Positions 11,401-13,600 of a DNA stretch of 13,767 nt are shown here, piece after piece (position 1 is the stretch's first letter; every line of letters starts with the position of its first letter). A program made the position numbers and the translations under genes. Origin of the DNA: Baffinella frigidus (taxonomy: Eukaryota > Cryptophyceae > Cryptomonadales > Baffinellaceae); contig MU647333.1 of NCBI GenBank assembly GCA_026770585.1, positions 96,360 through 110,126 of the forward strand, in the 5' to 3' direction. A model generated the notes under the pieces. That model saw nothing but the letters and a program-made list of their open reading frames with translations, ran no database searches and was not told where the DNA came from.

Positions 11401-12674
11401 CAGCTTTTGTACCAGGACGTGACATGAAACCGGTCCATCTAACCGATTCTGGTACAAATTCTGAAAAAAATTCTCGTTGAAATCGGCCAAGTTTCCCCGC
11501 AAGCGCTCTACCAGTGGCCTCGTCGGTGGTGGCGATGAAGAACTCGTGGGTGCAGCACGCGTTGTAAAGCGGCTCCCGGCGCGCCCACGCCACGTGGGGG
11601 GCCTGCTTTCGGGGTCACAGTTAAGCGGTCACGAGGTGGTCACGAGGTTCGTGAGCCTCGGATAGCGTCCCCAACTGACGGATCGCGTTCTAGAATGTTC
11701 AGGAACGTTCCAGAACTCGTGGTTGCAGCACGCGTTGTAAAGCGGTTCGTGGCGCGCCCACGCGACTGGCAAAGGCTGCGTCGGGGGTTAGGGGTTGGGG
11801 TTTAGGGTTTGGGAGATAGGGTTTCGGGTTTCGGGTTTTGGGTTCCAGGTTCCGGGTTTCGGGTTCAGGGTTTCGGGTTCAAGGTTTCGGGTTTGGGTTC
11901 GGGGTAGGGGAATGCATGCCTCGGGGAGGGCGAGGCGCGAGGGGTCAAGTGAGGTAGGGTTTCGGATTTCGCGTTTCGAGACGTCAGGGTCCAGGGTTCA
12001 GTTTTCAGGTTTCGGGGATTCCGTTTTGTTCACGGTGCAGGGTCTTGGGGTTTCGGGGAATGCCTCGCGGAGGGCGGGACGCGAGGGCTCAGAAGTCAGG
12101 CAGCGTTTCGTGTTTCGTGTTTCGTGTTTCGTGTTTGGGATTCAGGTTTGGGGGTTAGGTTTTGGGGTTCAGGGTTTGGGTTTTGGACCTCTGGGAGCGC
12201 GGGGCGCGAGGGGTCTGAAGTGAGGTATGCCTCGATAGCGTCGATGTCCCGCTGCATGTGCACCACCATGTGCCCCTGGTCGGGAGGTTCTTCACTTTGA
12301 GTGTCCCTTCAGGACGCGCCGGTACTGACGTGTGTGTTCCCCCAGGATGCGCCCGTACTAACCAGGGACGCGCCAGTACTAAAGTGATCCTCTTTTTGCT
12401 GAAGATTCGGAGGTGAGATAGGCCTCCCCACTTAGCAGCGAAAGAGGACCTTTTCGCCTTAAATTCAAGGTGAAATTCCAGTTAGCTTGGAGGGCAATGG
12501 ATAAGATTCTAGTACCAATCGTTTAGATGGACTGCATCCGTGAAGCCCCCAGTGGCTGCTAAGTGGAGCGTTTCGGGTTGCGGGTATAGGGGGTGTACCT
12601 GGAGGCCGGCCTGGCGCAGGCGCTCGCGGGAGCCGTCCGTCTCGATGATGCCCCCCCCGCACGCGATCACCACC
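1290..12674 (-). CDS. AROM: Pentafunctional AROM polypeptide, C-terminal part (23 exons, 5' partial)
   Basis: Shikimate-pathway multienzyme; the visible part carries shikimate kinase (C-terminal part), 3-dehydroquinate dehydratase and shikimate dehydrogenase, presumably cytosolic. Exons in transcript order: 12674-12599, 12275-12189, 11602-11512, 9820-9726, 9151-9042, 8765-8720, 8397-8316, 8152-8097, 7737-7696, 7483-7367, 6802-6721, 6526-6432, 6006-5945, 5607-5527, 5347-5302, 4772-4695, 4319-4254, 4129-4079, 3454-3359, 3062-2979, 2128-2054, 1892-1798, 1410-1323. All 22 introns are GT-AG; the frame is kept at every junction (15 phase 0, three phase 1, four phase 2) without an internal stop, which is the strongest support. 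After e23, either the donor GTACCG is used or the frame reads ten more residues (VPSRSPNTSA) to TAA at 1290-1292; the latter end is used here, tentatively. Domain order is as in known AROM proteins. The 5' part lies outside the window. Donors are weak beyond GT, and many exons have decayed copies in the introns. Confidence 0.93.
1323..6006 (-). CDS. AROM: AROM exons e13-e23: shikimate dehydrogenase domain
   Basis: NADP-dependent reduction of 3-dehydroshikimate to shikimate. Exons: e13 5945-6006, e14 5527-5607, e15 5302-5347, e16 4695-4772, e17 4254-4319, e18 4079-4129, e19 3359-3454, e20 2979-3062, e21 2054-2128, e22 1798-1892, e23 1323-1410. Landmarks: linker VHRLRIELGLL and WLFG|SPIAKSASPAMHNAAF (substrate serines), SVTMPLKED with the catalytic Lys, IGAVNTI (Asn), VGDNTDW with the catalytic Asp, LLIGAGGTAKAAIYAL (dinucleotide loop), IYNRTTTRAE (NADP 2'-phosphate patch), ISTVPP, DASYMPGGAPL, and MLFEQATYQSQRWTG. 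All catalytic and cofactor residues are intact. The C-terminus after LALRQ is uncertain: read-through to TAA at 1290-1292 or another, unseen exon. Confidence 0.95.
1580..1652 (-). pseudogene. Echo of exon e22
   Basis: A copy of most of e22 (1798-1876 equivalent), sharing gtgagcggcgcgccgcccgg and catgtgcgaggcg, but lacking 10 bases (gggcgcgggc in the exon), so it is frameshifted. The stretch between it and e22 holds the TTTGACTATCAA repeat block. Confidence 0.85.
1699..1790. repeat. TTGACTATCAA repeat block, copy 1
   Basis: Degenerate tandem units of about 17-18 bp around ttgactatcaa (ttgaccatcaa, ttgactatcaattg, ttgactatcaatta, ttgactgtcac), located between e22 and its echo, ending 8 bases before the e22 donor end. 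The same family sits between e21 and its echo at 2138-2235. Confidence 0.85.
1912..2046. repeat. Telomere-like heptamer tract, TTTTGGG/TTTGGGG type
   Basis: Seven-base periodic G-rich tract in intron 21 (ggttttggg, ggtttgggg, ggtgctggg variants), running almost from the e22 acceptor to the e21 donor. The G-rich strand is the template strand, so the transcript is C-rich. Confidence 0.9.
2138..2235. repeat. TTGACTATCAA repeat block, copy 2
   Basis: Degenerate units ttgaccattaa, ttgactatcaa, ttgacaatcaa, ttgaacatcaa, ttgagtatcaa between e21 (upper end 2128) and its echo at 2237. Same family as 1699-1790 and in the same exon/repeat/echo arrangement. Confidence 0.85.
2237..2287 (-). pseudogene. 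Echo of exon e21, open and with splice signals
   Basis: On the minus strand it reads VVTSLEGLQDMGVIVT, the first two-thirds of e21 with few changes. It keeps an acceptor (CTCGCCCAG) and is followed by a possible donor (ACG|GTTGAT), giving a 48-nt in-frame unit. It could be an unused relic or a rare cassette exon; RNA would decide. Confidence 0.75.
2491..2610 (-). pseudogene. Echo of exon e20, 3' half, with its C-rich flank
   Basis: 2562-2610 copies the 3' half of e20 (acctgggcgccgaaggcgg). The preceding 70 or so bases (ccctcagcccc...cggaagcccggaaa) also match 2910-2978 next to the real e20, so exon end, donor and intron start were copied together. The copy is cut at 2610 and resumes at 2789. 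Confidence 0.85.
2611..2784. mobile_element. Insertion with 16-bp perfect inverted repeat, splitting the e20 echo
   Basis: atcccttaagtggcca at 2620-2635 is repeated perfectly inverted at 2707-2722. The interior has a palindrome gtcaaatttgac and repeated gtcctagg. The block interrupts the e20 echo exactly; the hexamer tctagg is found at 2611-2616 and again at 2785-2790, a candidate target duplication. The right inverted repeat ends 62 bases before that hexamer, so the element may be composite. Confidence 0.7.
2789..2817 (-). pseudogene. Echo of exon e20, 5' half
   Basis: ggttgtagatcagcaccggc and the following bases are nearly identical to 3027-3055 in e20. It is the continuation of the copy interrupted by the insertion at 2611-2784. 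Confidence 0.85.
2820..2978. repeat. Inverted (C-rich) telomere-like heptamer patch
   Basis: Here the plus strand is C-rich (cccctaaccc, gaacccccacg, cccgaaac), opposite to nearly all other intron tracts in the window. Its 3' part (about 2910-2978) is duplicated at 2491-2561, both times abutting the 3' end of an e20 copy. Confidence 0.8.
3149..3200 (-). pseudogene. Second echo of exon e20, 5' half
   Basis: cagcaccggcatctcaatcc with flanking ggtggtggtgcggttg matches 3014-3062 of e20 with a few substitutions and lies within intron 19. It stays open over this stretch but ends in heptamer text. Confidence 0.85.
3475..3660. other. Non-repetitive stretch of intron 18
   Basis: Unlike its surroundings this part is not heptameric. 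It contains two copies of gcgagcctc (about 3488 and 3513) and a loosely inverted match around gaggtcgagaggcgtc/gctaggtcgcgagcc. No domain or RNA is recognised. It may be the body of a decayed element. Confidence 0.35.
3756..3788 (-). pseudogene. Weak echo of exon e19 5' end
   Basis: ggagccgccgcaccgctgcttgg resembles cgcagccgccgcacagccacctg at the start of e19 (3433-3455). The match is short and GC-rich, so it could be coincidence. Confidence 0.35.
3895..4045. repeat. Near-perfect (TTTAGGG)n interstitial telomere-like array
   Basis: At least seven consecutive perfect TTTAGGG units, then mixed TTTGGGG, TTTCGGG and TTTAGGG units, inside intron 18. TTTAGGG is the telomere unit of plants and many algae and alveolates. 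With coding exons on both sides this is interstitial and not a chromosome end. On the template strand it has many GGG runs, compatible with G-quadruplex formation. Confidence 0.95.
4132..4253. repeat. Heptamer tract filling intron 17
   Basis: TTTCGGG units next to the e18 acceptor, then TTTAGGG and GATTAGG-type units up to the e17 donor. Almost the whole 124-nt intron is heptameric repeat. Confidence 0.9.
4345..4690. repeat. Heptamer tract filling intron 16 (TTTATGG/TTATGGG variants)
   Basis: Seven-base units drift from TTTAGGG to TTTATGG and TTATGGG and back. The register is largely preserved despite base changes. There is no coding potential beyond the repeat translations. Confidence 0.9.
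4872..5126 (-). pseudogene. Three echoes of the 5' end of exon e16
   Basis: The first bases of e16 (plus-strand ccccgaatgacgcctgatg at 4761-4779) recur at 4872-4902, 4961-4993 and 5101-5126. All four carry the C-run and cgaatg; the last has cgaatggcggctgg. The copies at 4872 and 5101 are also preceded by cttgagaattcg, so the duplicated unit includes intron sequence. The second keeps the acceptor context CATCAG; the third has CATGAG. Confidence 0.85.
5142..5210. repeat. TTTAGGG/TTCAGGG array in intron 15
   Basis: Two TTTAGGG-like units followed by about six TTCAGGG units, another homogenised heptamer variant. Confidence 0.95.
5214..5236 (-). pseudogene. Short echo of the e15 donor junction
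   Basis: gctcacaacctggttg is repeated exactly at 5294-5309, where it spans the e15 3' end and its donor (AACCAG|GTTGTGAGC). Only the junction is copied. Confidence 0.7.
5366..5515. repeat. Heptamer tract of intron 14 (TTTCGGG)
   Basis: Six or so perfect TTTCGGG units, then TTTTCGG units, between the e15 acceptor and the e14 donor. The long open frames across this tract are repeat translations. Confidence 0.95.
5619..5778 (+). repeat. 22-bp minisatellite, array 1 (plus orientation)
   Basis: Five tandem units of ggatagggcggcagttggca with a ca tail, then irregular units, in intron 13 between the e14 acceptor and the e14 echo. The same unit forms an inverted array at 6287-6428 and a direct one at 6561-6707. 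Confidence 0.95.
5779..5816 (-). pseudogene. Echo of exon e14 5' end
   Basis: catcgcggggcacgcgctct and tggcgatcggcgacc match the first 37 or so bases of e14 (5571-5607). On the minus strand it reads SPIAKSACPAM, with the acceptor AG replaced by GG, so it is probably not spliced. The minisatellite array separates it from e14. Confidence 0.9.
6020..6090. repeat. TTTGGTG heptamer array in intron 12
   Basis: About eight TTTGGTG/TGTGGTG units beside the e13 acceptor, a further homogenised heptamer variant. Confidence 0.9.
6206..6281 (-). pseudogene. Echo of exon e12
   Basis: The segment gtagagctggccggggacgg with cgatgccgggcatgagcggg copies the 3' two-thirds of e12 (6432-6482) with few changes; the 5' third is degenerate. 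The minisatellite array 2 lies between it and e12. It reads HPLMPGIAVPGQLYADEV on the minus strand and ends near a GTTCAC donor-like site. Confidence 0.85.
6287..6428 (-). repeat. Minisatellite array 2 (inverted orientation)
   Basis: Units caactgccgccctatcc, the reverse complement of array 1, in intron 12. It runs up to the e12 donor: the sense-strand donor GAG|GTACAGGATAGGG is itself part of a unit, so the array supplies the 5' splice site. Confidence 0.95.
6432..9820 (-). CDS. AROM: AROM exons e4-e12: type I 3-dehydroquinate dehydratase domain
   Basis: Dehydrates 3-dehydroquinate to 3-dehydroshikimate through a Schiff-base lysine. Exons: e4 9726-9820, e5 9042-9151, e6 8720-8765, e7 8316-8397, e8 8097-8152, e9 7696-7737, e10 7367-7483, e11 6721-6802, e12 6432-6526. 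Family landmarks are all present and in order: SLTHKDL start strand (e4/e5), GADALEMRVDLL (e5), SLPIIYT|VR (e6/e7 junction), QGGAFEG (e7), EFVDVE (e8), IIASQH|DF with the catalytic His at the e9/e10 junction, VAKIAI with the Schiff-base Lys (e10), GLCMGASGKLSR (e11/e12) and THPLMPGIAAPGQL with the substrate Gln (e12). No key residue is missing, so the domain is probably active. The first two-thirds of e4 is linker from the kinase. Confidence 0.95.
6561..6707 (+). repeat. Minisatellite array 3 (plus orientation)
   Basis: Units ggatagggcggcagttggc, less regular than array 1, in intron 11 between the e12 acceptor and the e11 donor. Third consecutive intron holding this satellite, in orientation opposite to array 2. 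Confidence 0.95.
6818..6900. repeat. AT-rich TTTATTA heptamer tract
   Basis: ttatttattatttatttatt-type repeats immediately upstream of the e11 acceptor on the sense strand. A related AT-rich tract follows the e11 echo at 7219-7290, so the flank was copied along with the exon. Confidence 0.85.
6947..6974. repeat. 28-bp perfect palindrome
   Basis: cactagcgctgcgc followed without a spacer by its exact reverse complement. It is isolated in intron 10 between heptamer text and the GTGTGTG-type array. Confidence 0.95.
7013..7130. repeat. GGTGTGT heptamer array
   Basis: About ten perfect GGTGTGT-type units followed by GGTGTAT units in intron 10. Same seven-base period as the telomere-like tracts but a very different base content. 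Confidence 0.95.
7147..7206 (-). pseudogene. Echo of exon e11 with acceptor and in-frame stop
   Basis: Copies the first 54 or so bases of e11 and the CCTAG acceptor. It reads VAEMQFAVTGYM and then TAG where e11 has CAG (Gln), so inclusion would truncate the protein. The MGAS end of e11 is missing. Confidence 0.9.
7207..7366. other. AT-rich remainder of intron 10
   Basis: AT-rich low-complexity text (ttattatttattatctg, then tatagtacatattatc) followed by non-repetitive sequence up to the e10 donor. No gene or element ends are seen. Confidence 0.6.
7493..7690. repeat. Heptamer tracts of intron 9
   Basis: TTTGGGG units, TTTCTGG units, an AT-rich TTATTTA patch (about 7574-7622), then TTTAGGG and TTTCGGG units, between e10 and e9. 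Confidence 0.9.
7806..7852 (-). pseudogene. Echo of exon e8
   Basis: cagcttctggcgggcgatga with flanks copies the 3' 46 bases of e8. It reads VEGRWDLIARQKL as in the exon, but the donor GTTCCG has become CTTCCG, so it has lost its 5' splice site. Confidence 0.9.
7935..8074. mobile_element. 140-bp foldback element, GGGAAC ends
   Basis: gggaacatttttaatttaaa at the left end matches the inverted right end at 8052-8074 over about 23 bases. The AT-rich interior contrasts with the G-rich intron. Preceded by catcc, like copy c at 9460 (catcGGGAAAC), so the two may share a superfamily. It sits between e8 and its echo, in intron 8. Confidence 0.75.
8155..8312. repeat. Heptamer tract of intron 7
   Basis: TTTGGGG, TTTGTGG, TTTAGGG and TTTCGTG units fill the intron between e8 and e7. 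Confidence 0.9.
8405..8530. mobile_element. TGGCAACGAAAAT-family element, copy b (introner-like)
   Basis: A 22-bp inverted repeat with two mismatches, at 8424-8445 and 8492-8513, has core GGCAACGAAAATC. The element lies between two copies of gcgcacc (8392-8398, the e7 acceptor side, and 8536-8542). On the sense strand the far copy reads ATCTACACG|GTGCGC, an uninterrupted e6/e7 junction, and removal of GTGCGC...GGGGCAG restores it exactly. This is the pattern expected of an element that became an intron. Confidence 0.8.
8534..8565 (-). pseudogene. Intronless echo of the e6/e7 junction
   Basis: On the minus strand it reads SLPVIYTVRA: the end of e6 joined directly to the first bases of e7, without an intron. 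It appears to preserve the pre-insertion state of the junction. No acceptor is visible at its 5' side. Confidence 0.85.
8566..8719. repeat. Heptamer tract of intron 6
   Basis: TTTCGGG units, then TTTAGGG, TTTAGTG, TTTATTG units up to the e6 donor. Confidence 0.9.
8822..9041. other. Non-repetitive part of intron 5
   Basis: Mixed sequence with gggcgggcgggcgcg, a C-rich patch (caccccccacaccctggg) and T/C-rich text near the e5 donor. No gene, RNA or element ends are recognised. Confidence 0.5.
9240..9283 (-). pseudogene. Internally deleted echo of exon e5
   Basis: tgtcagaaagggggtcgacg joined directly to gcctttcggagatcctgttg. These are two parts of e5 that are about 50 bases apart in the real exon (9069-9087 and 9138-9158). 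The GADALE centre is missing. Confidence 0.85.
9349..9637 (-). pseudogene. Echo of exon e5 in three pieces
   Basis: Three consecutive pieces of e5 lie in order at 9349-9372 (gcgcgcatctcgagcgcgta), 9437-9455 (gtccgcccccgcctcgatct) and 9596-9637 (gatctgcagaatgtcccgcc onward). The first gap is intron-like heptamer text; the second is the inverted-repeat element at 9460-9591. Together they make a near-complete second copy of the exon's 5' two-thirds. Confidence 0.85.
9460..9591. mobile_element. Foldback element, copy c, inside the e5 echo
   Basis: gggaaac at 9460-9466 and gtttccc at 9585-9591 are the ends of an imperfect inverted repeat of roughly 45 bp. The inner part (gcaaaattactacacg / gtgtgtagtatatttcattgc) is related to copies a and b. 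gatct flanks both sides (9451-9455, 9597-9601), a candidate target duplication. It interrupts the e5 echo. Confidence 0.75.
9640..9725. other. Intron 4 end with a TTAAATT inverted motif
   Basis: ggtttggttaaccaattaaa, then aaaggtttaattgattacag and catcaattaaattcaagg: short AT-rich inverted motifs, possibly another small foldback element. Not resolved further. Confidence 0.4.
9835..10300. other. Intron 3, first part: mixed heptamers and unique sequence
   Basis: Heptamers to about 9960, then unique AT-richer sequence with no recognisable coding domain. It includes acacgccaaaagtg (about 10129), repeated at about 10349, and ttactacacgatctaggagtaaag, reminiscent of the TGGCAACGAAAAT family interior. 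It is probably made of decayed elements. Confidence 0.5.
10307..10418. mobile_element. Inverted-repeat element between two e5-like fragments
   Basis: ggagcaatcgcaaaag at the left matches the inverted right end (ggagcaattgtaaaaag) at 10402-10418. It is flanked by atctgctggatgtcg (about 10289) and ctgccggatgtcg (about 10438), both resembling the e5 segment atctgcagaatgtcg, although weakly. Confidence 0.55.
10520..10578 (-). pseudogene. Echo of exon e4 5' end
   Basis: caccagcgccaagcgcgagg and the following cgtgcgctg correspond to caccagcgcgcacagcgatg and cgtgtgctg at the start of e4 (9797-9823), including an acceptor-like CAG. A neighbouring phrase (ccctgaaaccagcac...actgtcgcgg) recurs at about 9896-9921 beside the real exon. 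Confidence 0.65.
10701..11171. mobile_element. About 470-bp element with 30-bp inverted ends
   Basis: tacgaaggggaggggcacga at the left continues as attgacgggt; the right end at 11143-11171 is its inverted match with a few mismatches and a one-base length difference. The interior is unique, AT-richer than the surroundings, has no heptamers and shows no domain in any frame. It is the largest element in the window, in intron 3; nonautonomous DNA element status is inferred. Confidence 0.75.
11172..11357. other. Unique part of intron 3
   Basis: Non-repetitive sequence between two foldback elements, with aatcggccacttttgg (about 11228) echoing motifs near 13435. No gene is recognised; the minus-strand open frames here are the read-through of e3 or chance. 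Confidence 0.5.
11358..11498. mobile_element. Foldback element abutting the e3 donor
   Basis: aaaacttgccgatttt... at the left and its inverted counterpart gaaatcggccaagttt... at the right form an imperfect inverted repeat of about 50 bp that also includes cttttgtaccagg / ctggtacaaattctg. Its right end lies 14 bases from the e3 splice donor (ACTG|GTAGAG). Confidence 0.7.
11512..12674 (-). CDS. AROM: AROM exons e1-e3: shikimate kinase domain, C-terminal part
   Basis: Phosphorylates shikimate at O3 using ATP. Exon e1 (12599-12674) reads VVIACGGGIIETD, the GGG shikimate-binding loop, in the form typical of AROM kinases. Exon e2 (12189-12275) has VVHMQRDIDAIEAYL and then DPSRPALPE, the lid region with its conserved RP. 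Exon e3 (11512-11602) has WARREPLY, which carries the conserved second substrate arginine, and ends in DEAT. The P-loop and the DxD motif are not in these exons and should lie upstream. e1 begins with a single base before GTG, so it needs a preceding exon ending in phase 2; the candidate at 13342-13420 fits. e1 and e3 each have a second, decayed copy on the far side of the same repeat family. Confidence 0.9.
11620..11715. repeat. TTC/GAA-block repeat, copy 1 (between e3 and its echo)
   Basis: About 96 bp homologous to 12687-12793: aagcggtcacg-aggtggtcacg, then two cggat(a/c)gcg motifs, ending in six alternating TTC and GAA triplets each separated by two bases (11688-11715). It separates e3 from its echo. 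Confidence 0.9.
11712..11768 (-). pseudogene. Echo of exon e3
   Basis: Reads VAWARHEPLYNACCNHEF on the minus strand, nearly the same as e3 (VAWARREPLYNACCTHEF). The nearest acceptor (TTGCCAG|TCGCG) puts it out of frame with e2, whereas e3 is in frame, so e3 is taken as the functional copy. Confidence 0.9.
11795..11895. repeat. TTTCGGG heptamer tract in intron 2
   Basis: TTTAGGG, TTTCGGG, TTTTGGG and TTCCGGG units between the e3 echo and the first e2 echo. Confidence 0.9.
11918..12102 (-). pseudogene. Two echoes of the 3' end of exon e2
   Basis: Copies of the DPSRPALPE-encoding end of e2 lie at 11918-11957 and 12062-12102. The nearer one reads LTSEPSRPAL on the minus strand; the farther has TGA in that frame. 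In both the donor GAG|GT has become GAG|GC. Heptamer text lies between them. Confidence 0.85.
12311..12383. repeat. Three copies of a GGACGCGCC-GTACTRA motif
   Basis: aggacgcgccggtactgac, aggatgcgcccgtactaac and gggacgcgccagtactaaa, at about 12311, 12344 and 12365, in intron 1 just upstream of the e2 acceptor on the sense strand. Confidence 0.85.
12386..12450. repeat. Imperfect hairpin in intron 1
   Basis: gatcctctttttgctgaaga...cggagg at 12386-12413 is matched, imperfectly inverted, by cctccccacttagcagcgaa... at 12423-12450, with a 9-base loop. The aagtgg/cagtggctgctaagtgg motif recurs near 12551. Confidence 0.65.
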
Positions 12675-12686
12675 CTGTGGGGGTTT

Positions 12687-12793
12687 GTGAAGCGGTCACG
12701 CGGTGGTCACGCGCTTCGTGTGCCCCCATTAACCGCCGGATAACGTTCCTAACCGACGGATAGCGTTCTAGAACGTTCCAGAACGTTCTAGAA
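12687..12793. repeat. TTC/GAA-block repeat, copy 2 (between e1 and its echo)
   Basis: Same family as 11620-11715. It ends in six alternating TTC/GAA triplets at 12766-12793. It separates e1 from its echo, the same arrangement as copy 1 at e3. Confidence 0.9.
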
Positions 12794-12842
12794 CGCCCTC
12801 CGCCTCGATGATCCCTCCCCCCACGCGATCACCACCTCGTGG
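12786..12842 (-). pseudogene. Echo of exon e1
   Basis: Copies the GVVIACGGGIIE-encoding part of e1 (gtggtgatcgcgtg on the minus strand) with one base lost in the G-run, so the GGG loop frame is broken. Its acceptor-like CACGAG precedes the copy. Confidence 0.9.
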
Positions 12843-12869
12843 GGTGTAGGGTGTGGGGTTTAGGCGTAA

Positions 12870-13029
12870 CCTTGGTCGGATAGCGAGGGGGCCAATGGAT
12901 CGGTTGTTTATTGGATTCAGTGCCCATATGGGCACCGAATCCCCCACAAGTTGGACACGACTCGTACCAATTTTTGAATTCGTACCCGAATTAAAAAGAT
13001 CCGTTTGCCCCCTCGCTATCCGACAAAGG
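12870..13029. mobile_element. 160-bp MITE-like element with 18-bp perfect inverted core
   Basis: gtcggatagcgagggggc at 12875-12892 is perfectly inverted at 13007-13024. The inverted repeat continues inward to about 12901/12998 and outward to 12870/13029 with a few mismatches. The interior has gtgcccatatgggcac. No coding potential. No clear target duplication. It lies upstream of e1 on the sense strand. Confidence 0.9.
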
Positions 13030-13049
13030 GGCTTTAGTCGTTAGGCTTT

Positions 13050-13336
13050 ATCATTTACGGTTTGAGGTTTGGGGTTTAGGGTTTATGGTTCAGGGTTTAG
13101 GGTTTAGGGTTTATGGTTTATGGTGCAGGGTTTGGTGTTCTTGGTTTAGGGCTGGGCTGAGGATTTAGGTGTAAGGGTGAGGGTGTAGGGTGTAGGGTGT
13201 AGGGTGTAGGGTGTGAGGTGTGAGGTGTAGGGTGTAGGGTGTAGGGTGTAGGGTGTGGGGTGTGGGGTGTAGGGTGTAGGGTGTAGGGTGTGGGGTGTGG
13301 GGTGTAGGGTGTAGGGTGTAGGGTGTAGGTTTAGGA
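13050..13336. repeat. TTTAGGG then GTGTAGG heptamer arrays
   Basis: TTTAGGG/TTTATGG units to about 13140, then roughly twenty GTGTAGG/GTGTGGG/GTGTGAG units from 13174. The minus-strand open frames repeating HPTPYTL are translations of this array, not genes. Confidence 0.97.
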
Positions 13337-13341
13337 CGCAC

Positions 13342-13420
13342 CCTTTCTTGGCGCCCACGAGGGTCTTCCCGGGGTCCGAGAAAGCATCGATGCCAAAAGT
13401 CAATTTCGCGGTACGGGTTT
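13342..13420 (-). CDS. AROM: Candidate AROM exon upstream of e1
   Basis: On the minus strand it reads DAFSDPGKTLVGAKKG and then a donor GG|GTGCGT in phase 2, which matches the phase needed by e1, giving ...AKKG|VVIACGGG. That stretch resembles the helix and loop that precede the GGG motif in shikimate kinases. The upper boundary is a guess (acceptor TCAAG). Against it: no echo, the upstream part looks inverted-repeat-like, and no other kinase exon is visible beyond it. Confidence 0.4.
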
Positions 13421-13600
13421 CTTGACTCGGCCCCCAAAGTGGCCGATGCGTAGTCCATCTAGCCGCCTCACGGTGGACATCCGCGTGTGATTTGGTTTCC
13501 AACCACCCCAGCCACAACCCTGACCCCCGAACTCCAAACCCTGAACAATACTGTATACCTCGCAGGAATTGGGTTTCGGTTGTGGTTTGGGGTTTGGGGT
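13421..13600. other. Unassigned sequence upstream of the candidate exon
   Basis: Non-heptameric to about 13525, open in one minus frame (HADVHREAARW) without a recognisable domain; it could be coding or a decayed element (ccaaagtggccgatgcg resembles text near 11228). Confidence 0.4.

Noticed and set aside
11712-11768. The e3 echo as the functional exon
   Set aside because: Its only nearby acceptor gives the wrong frame after e2, and it runs into the TTC/GAA block before a suitable donor. e3 at 11512-11602 fits on both sides.
1323-12674. Processed or dead pseudogene interpretation of the whole locus
   Set aside because: All 22 junctions keep the frame with GT-AG boundaries and every catalytic motif is intact, which is unlikely for a dead copy. 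The echoes, by contrast, do carry stops and frameshifts.
13342-13400. Dehydroquinate synthase motif (GKNLIGA-like) in GKTLVGAKKG
   Set aside because: In AROM the synthase precedes EPSP synthase by hundreds of residues; there is no room for that domain before e1. A kinase exon fits position and phase better.
13146-13517. Minus-strand open frames with HPTPYTL repeats
   Set aside because: They translate the GTGTAGG array. Only the stretch at 13342-13420 has any family resemblance.
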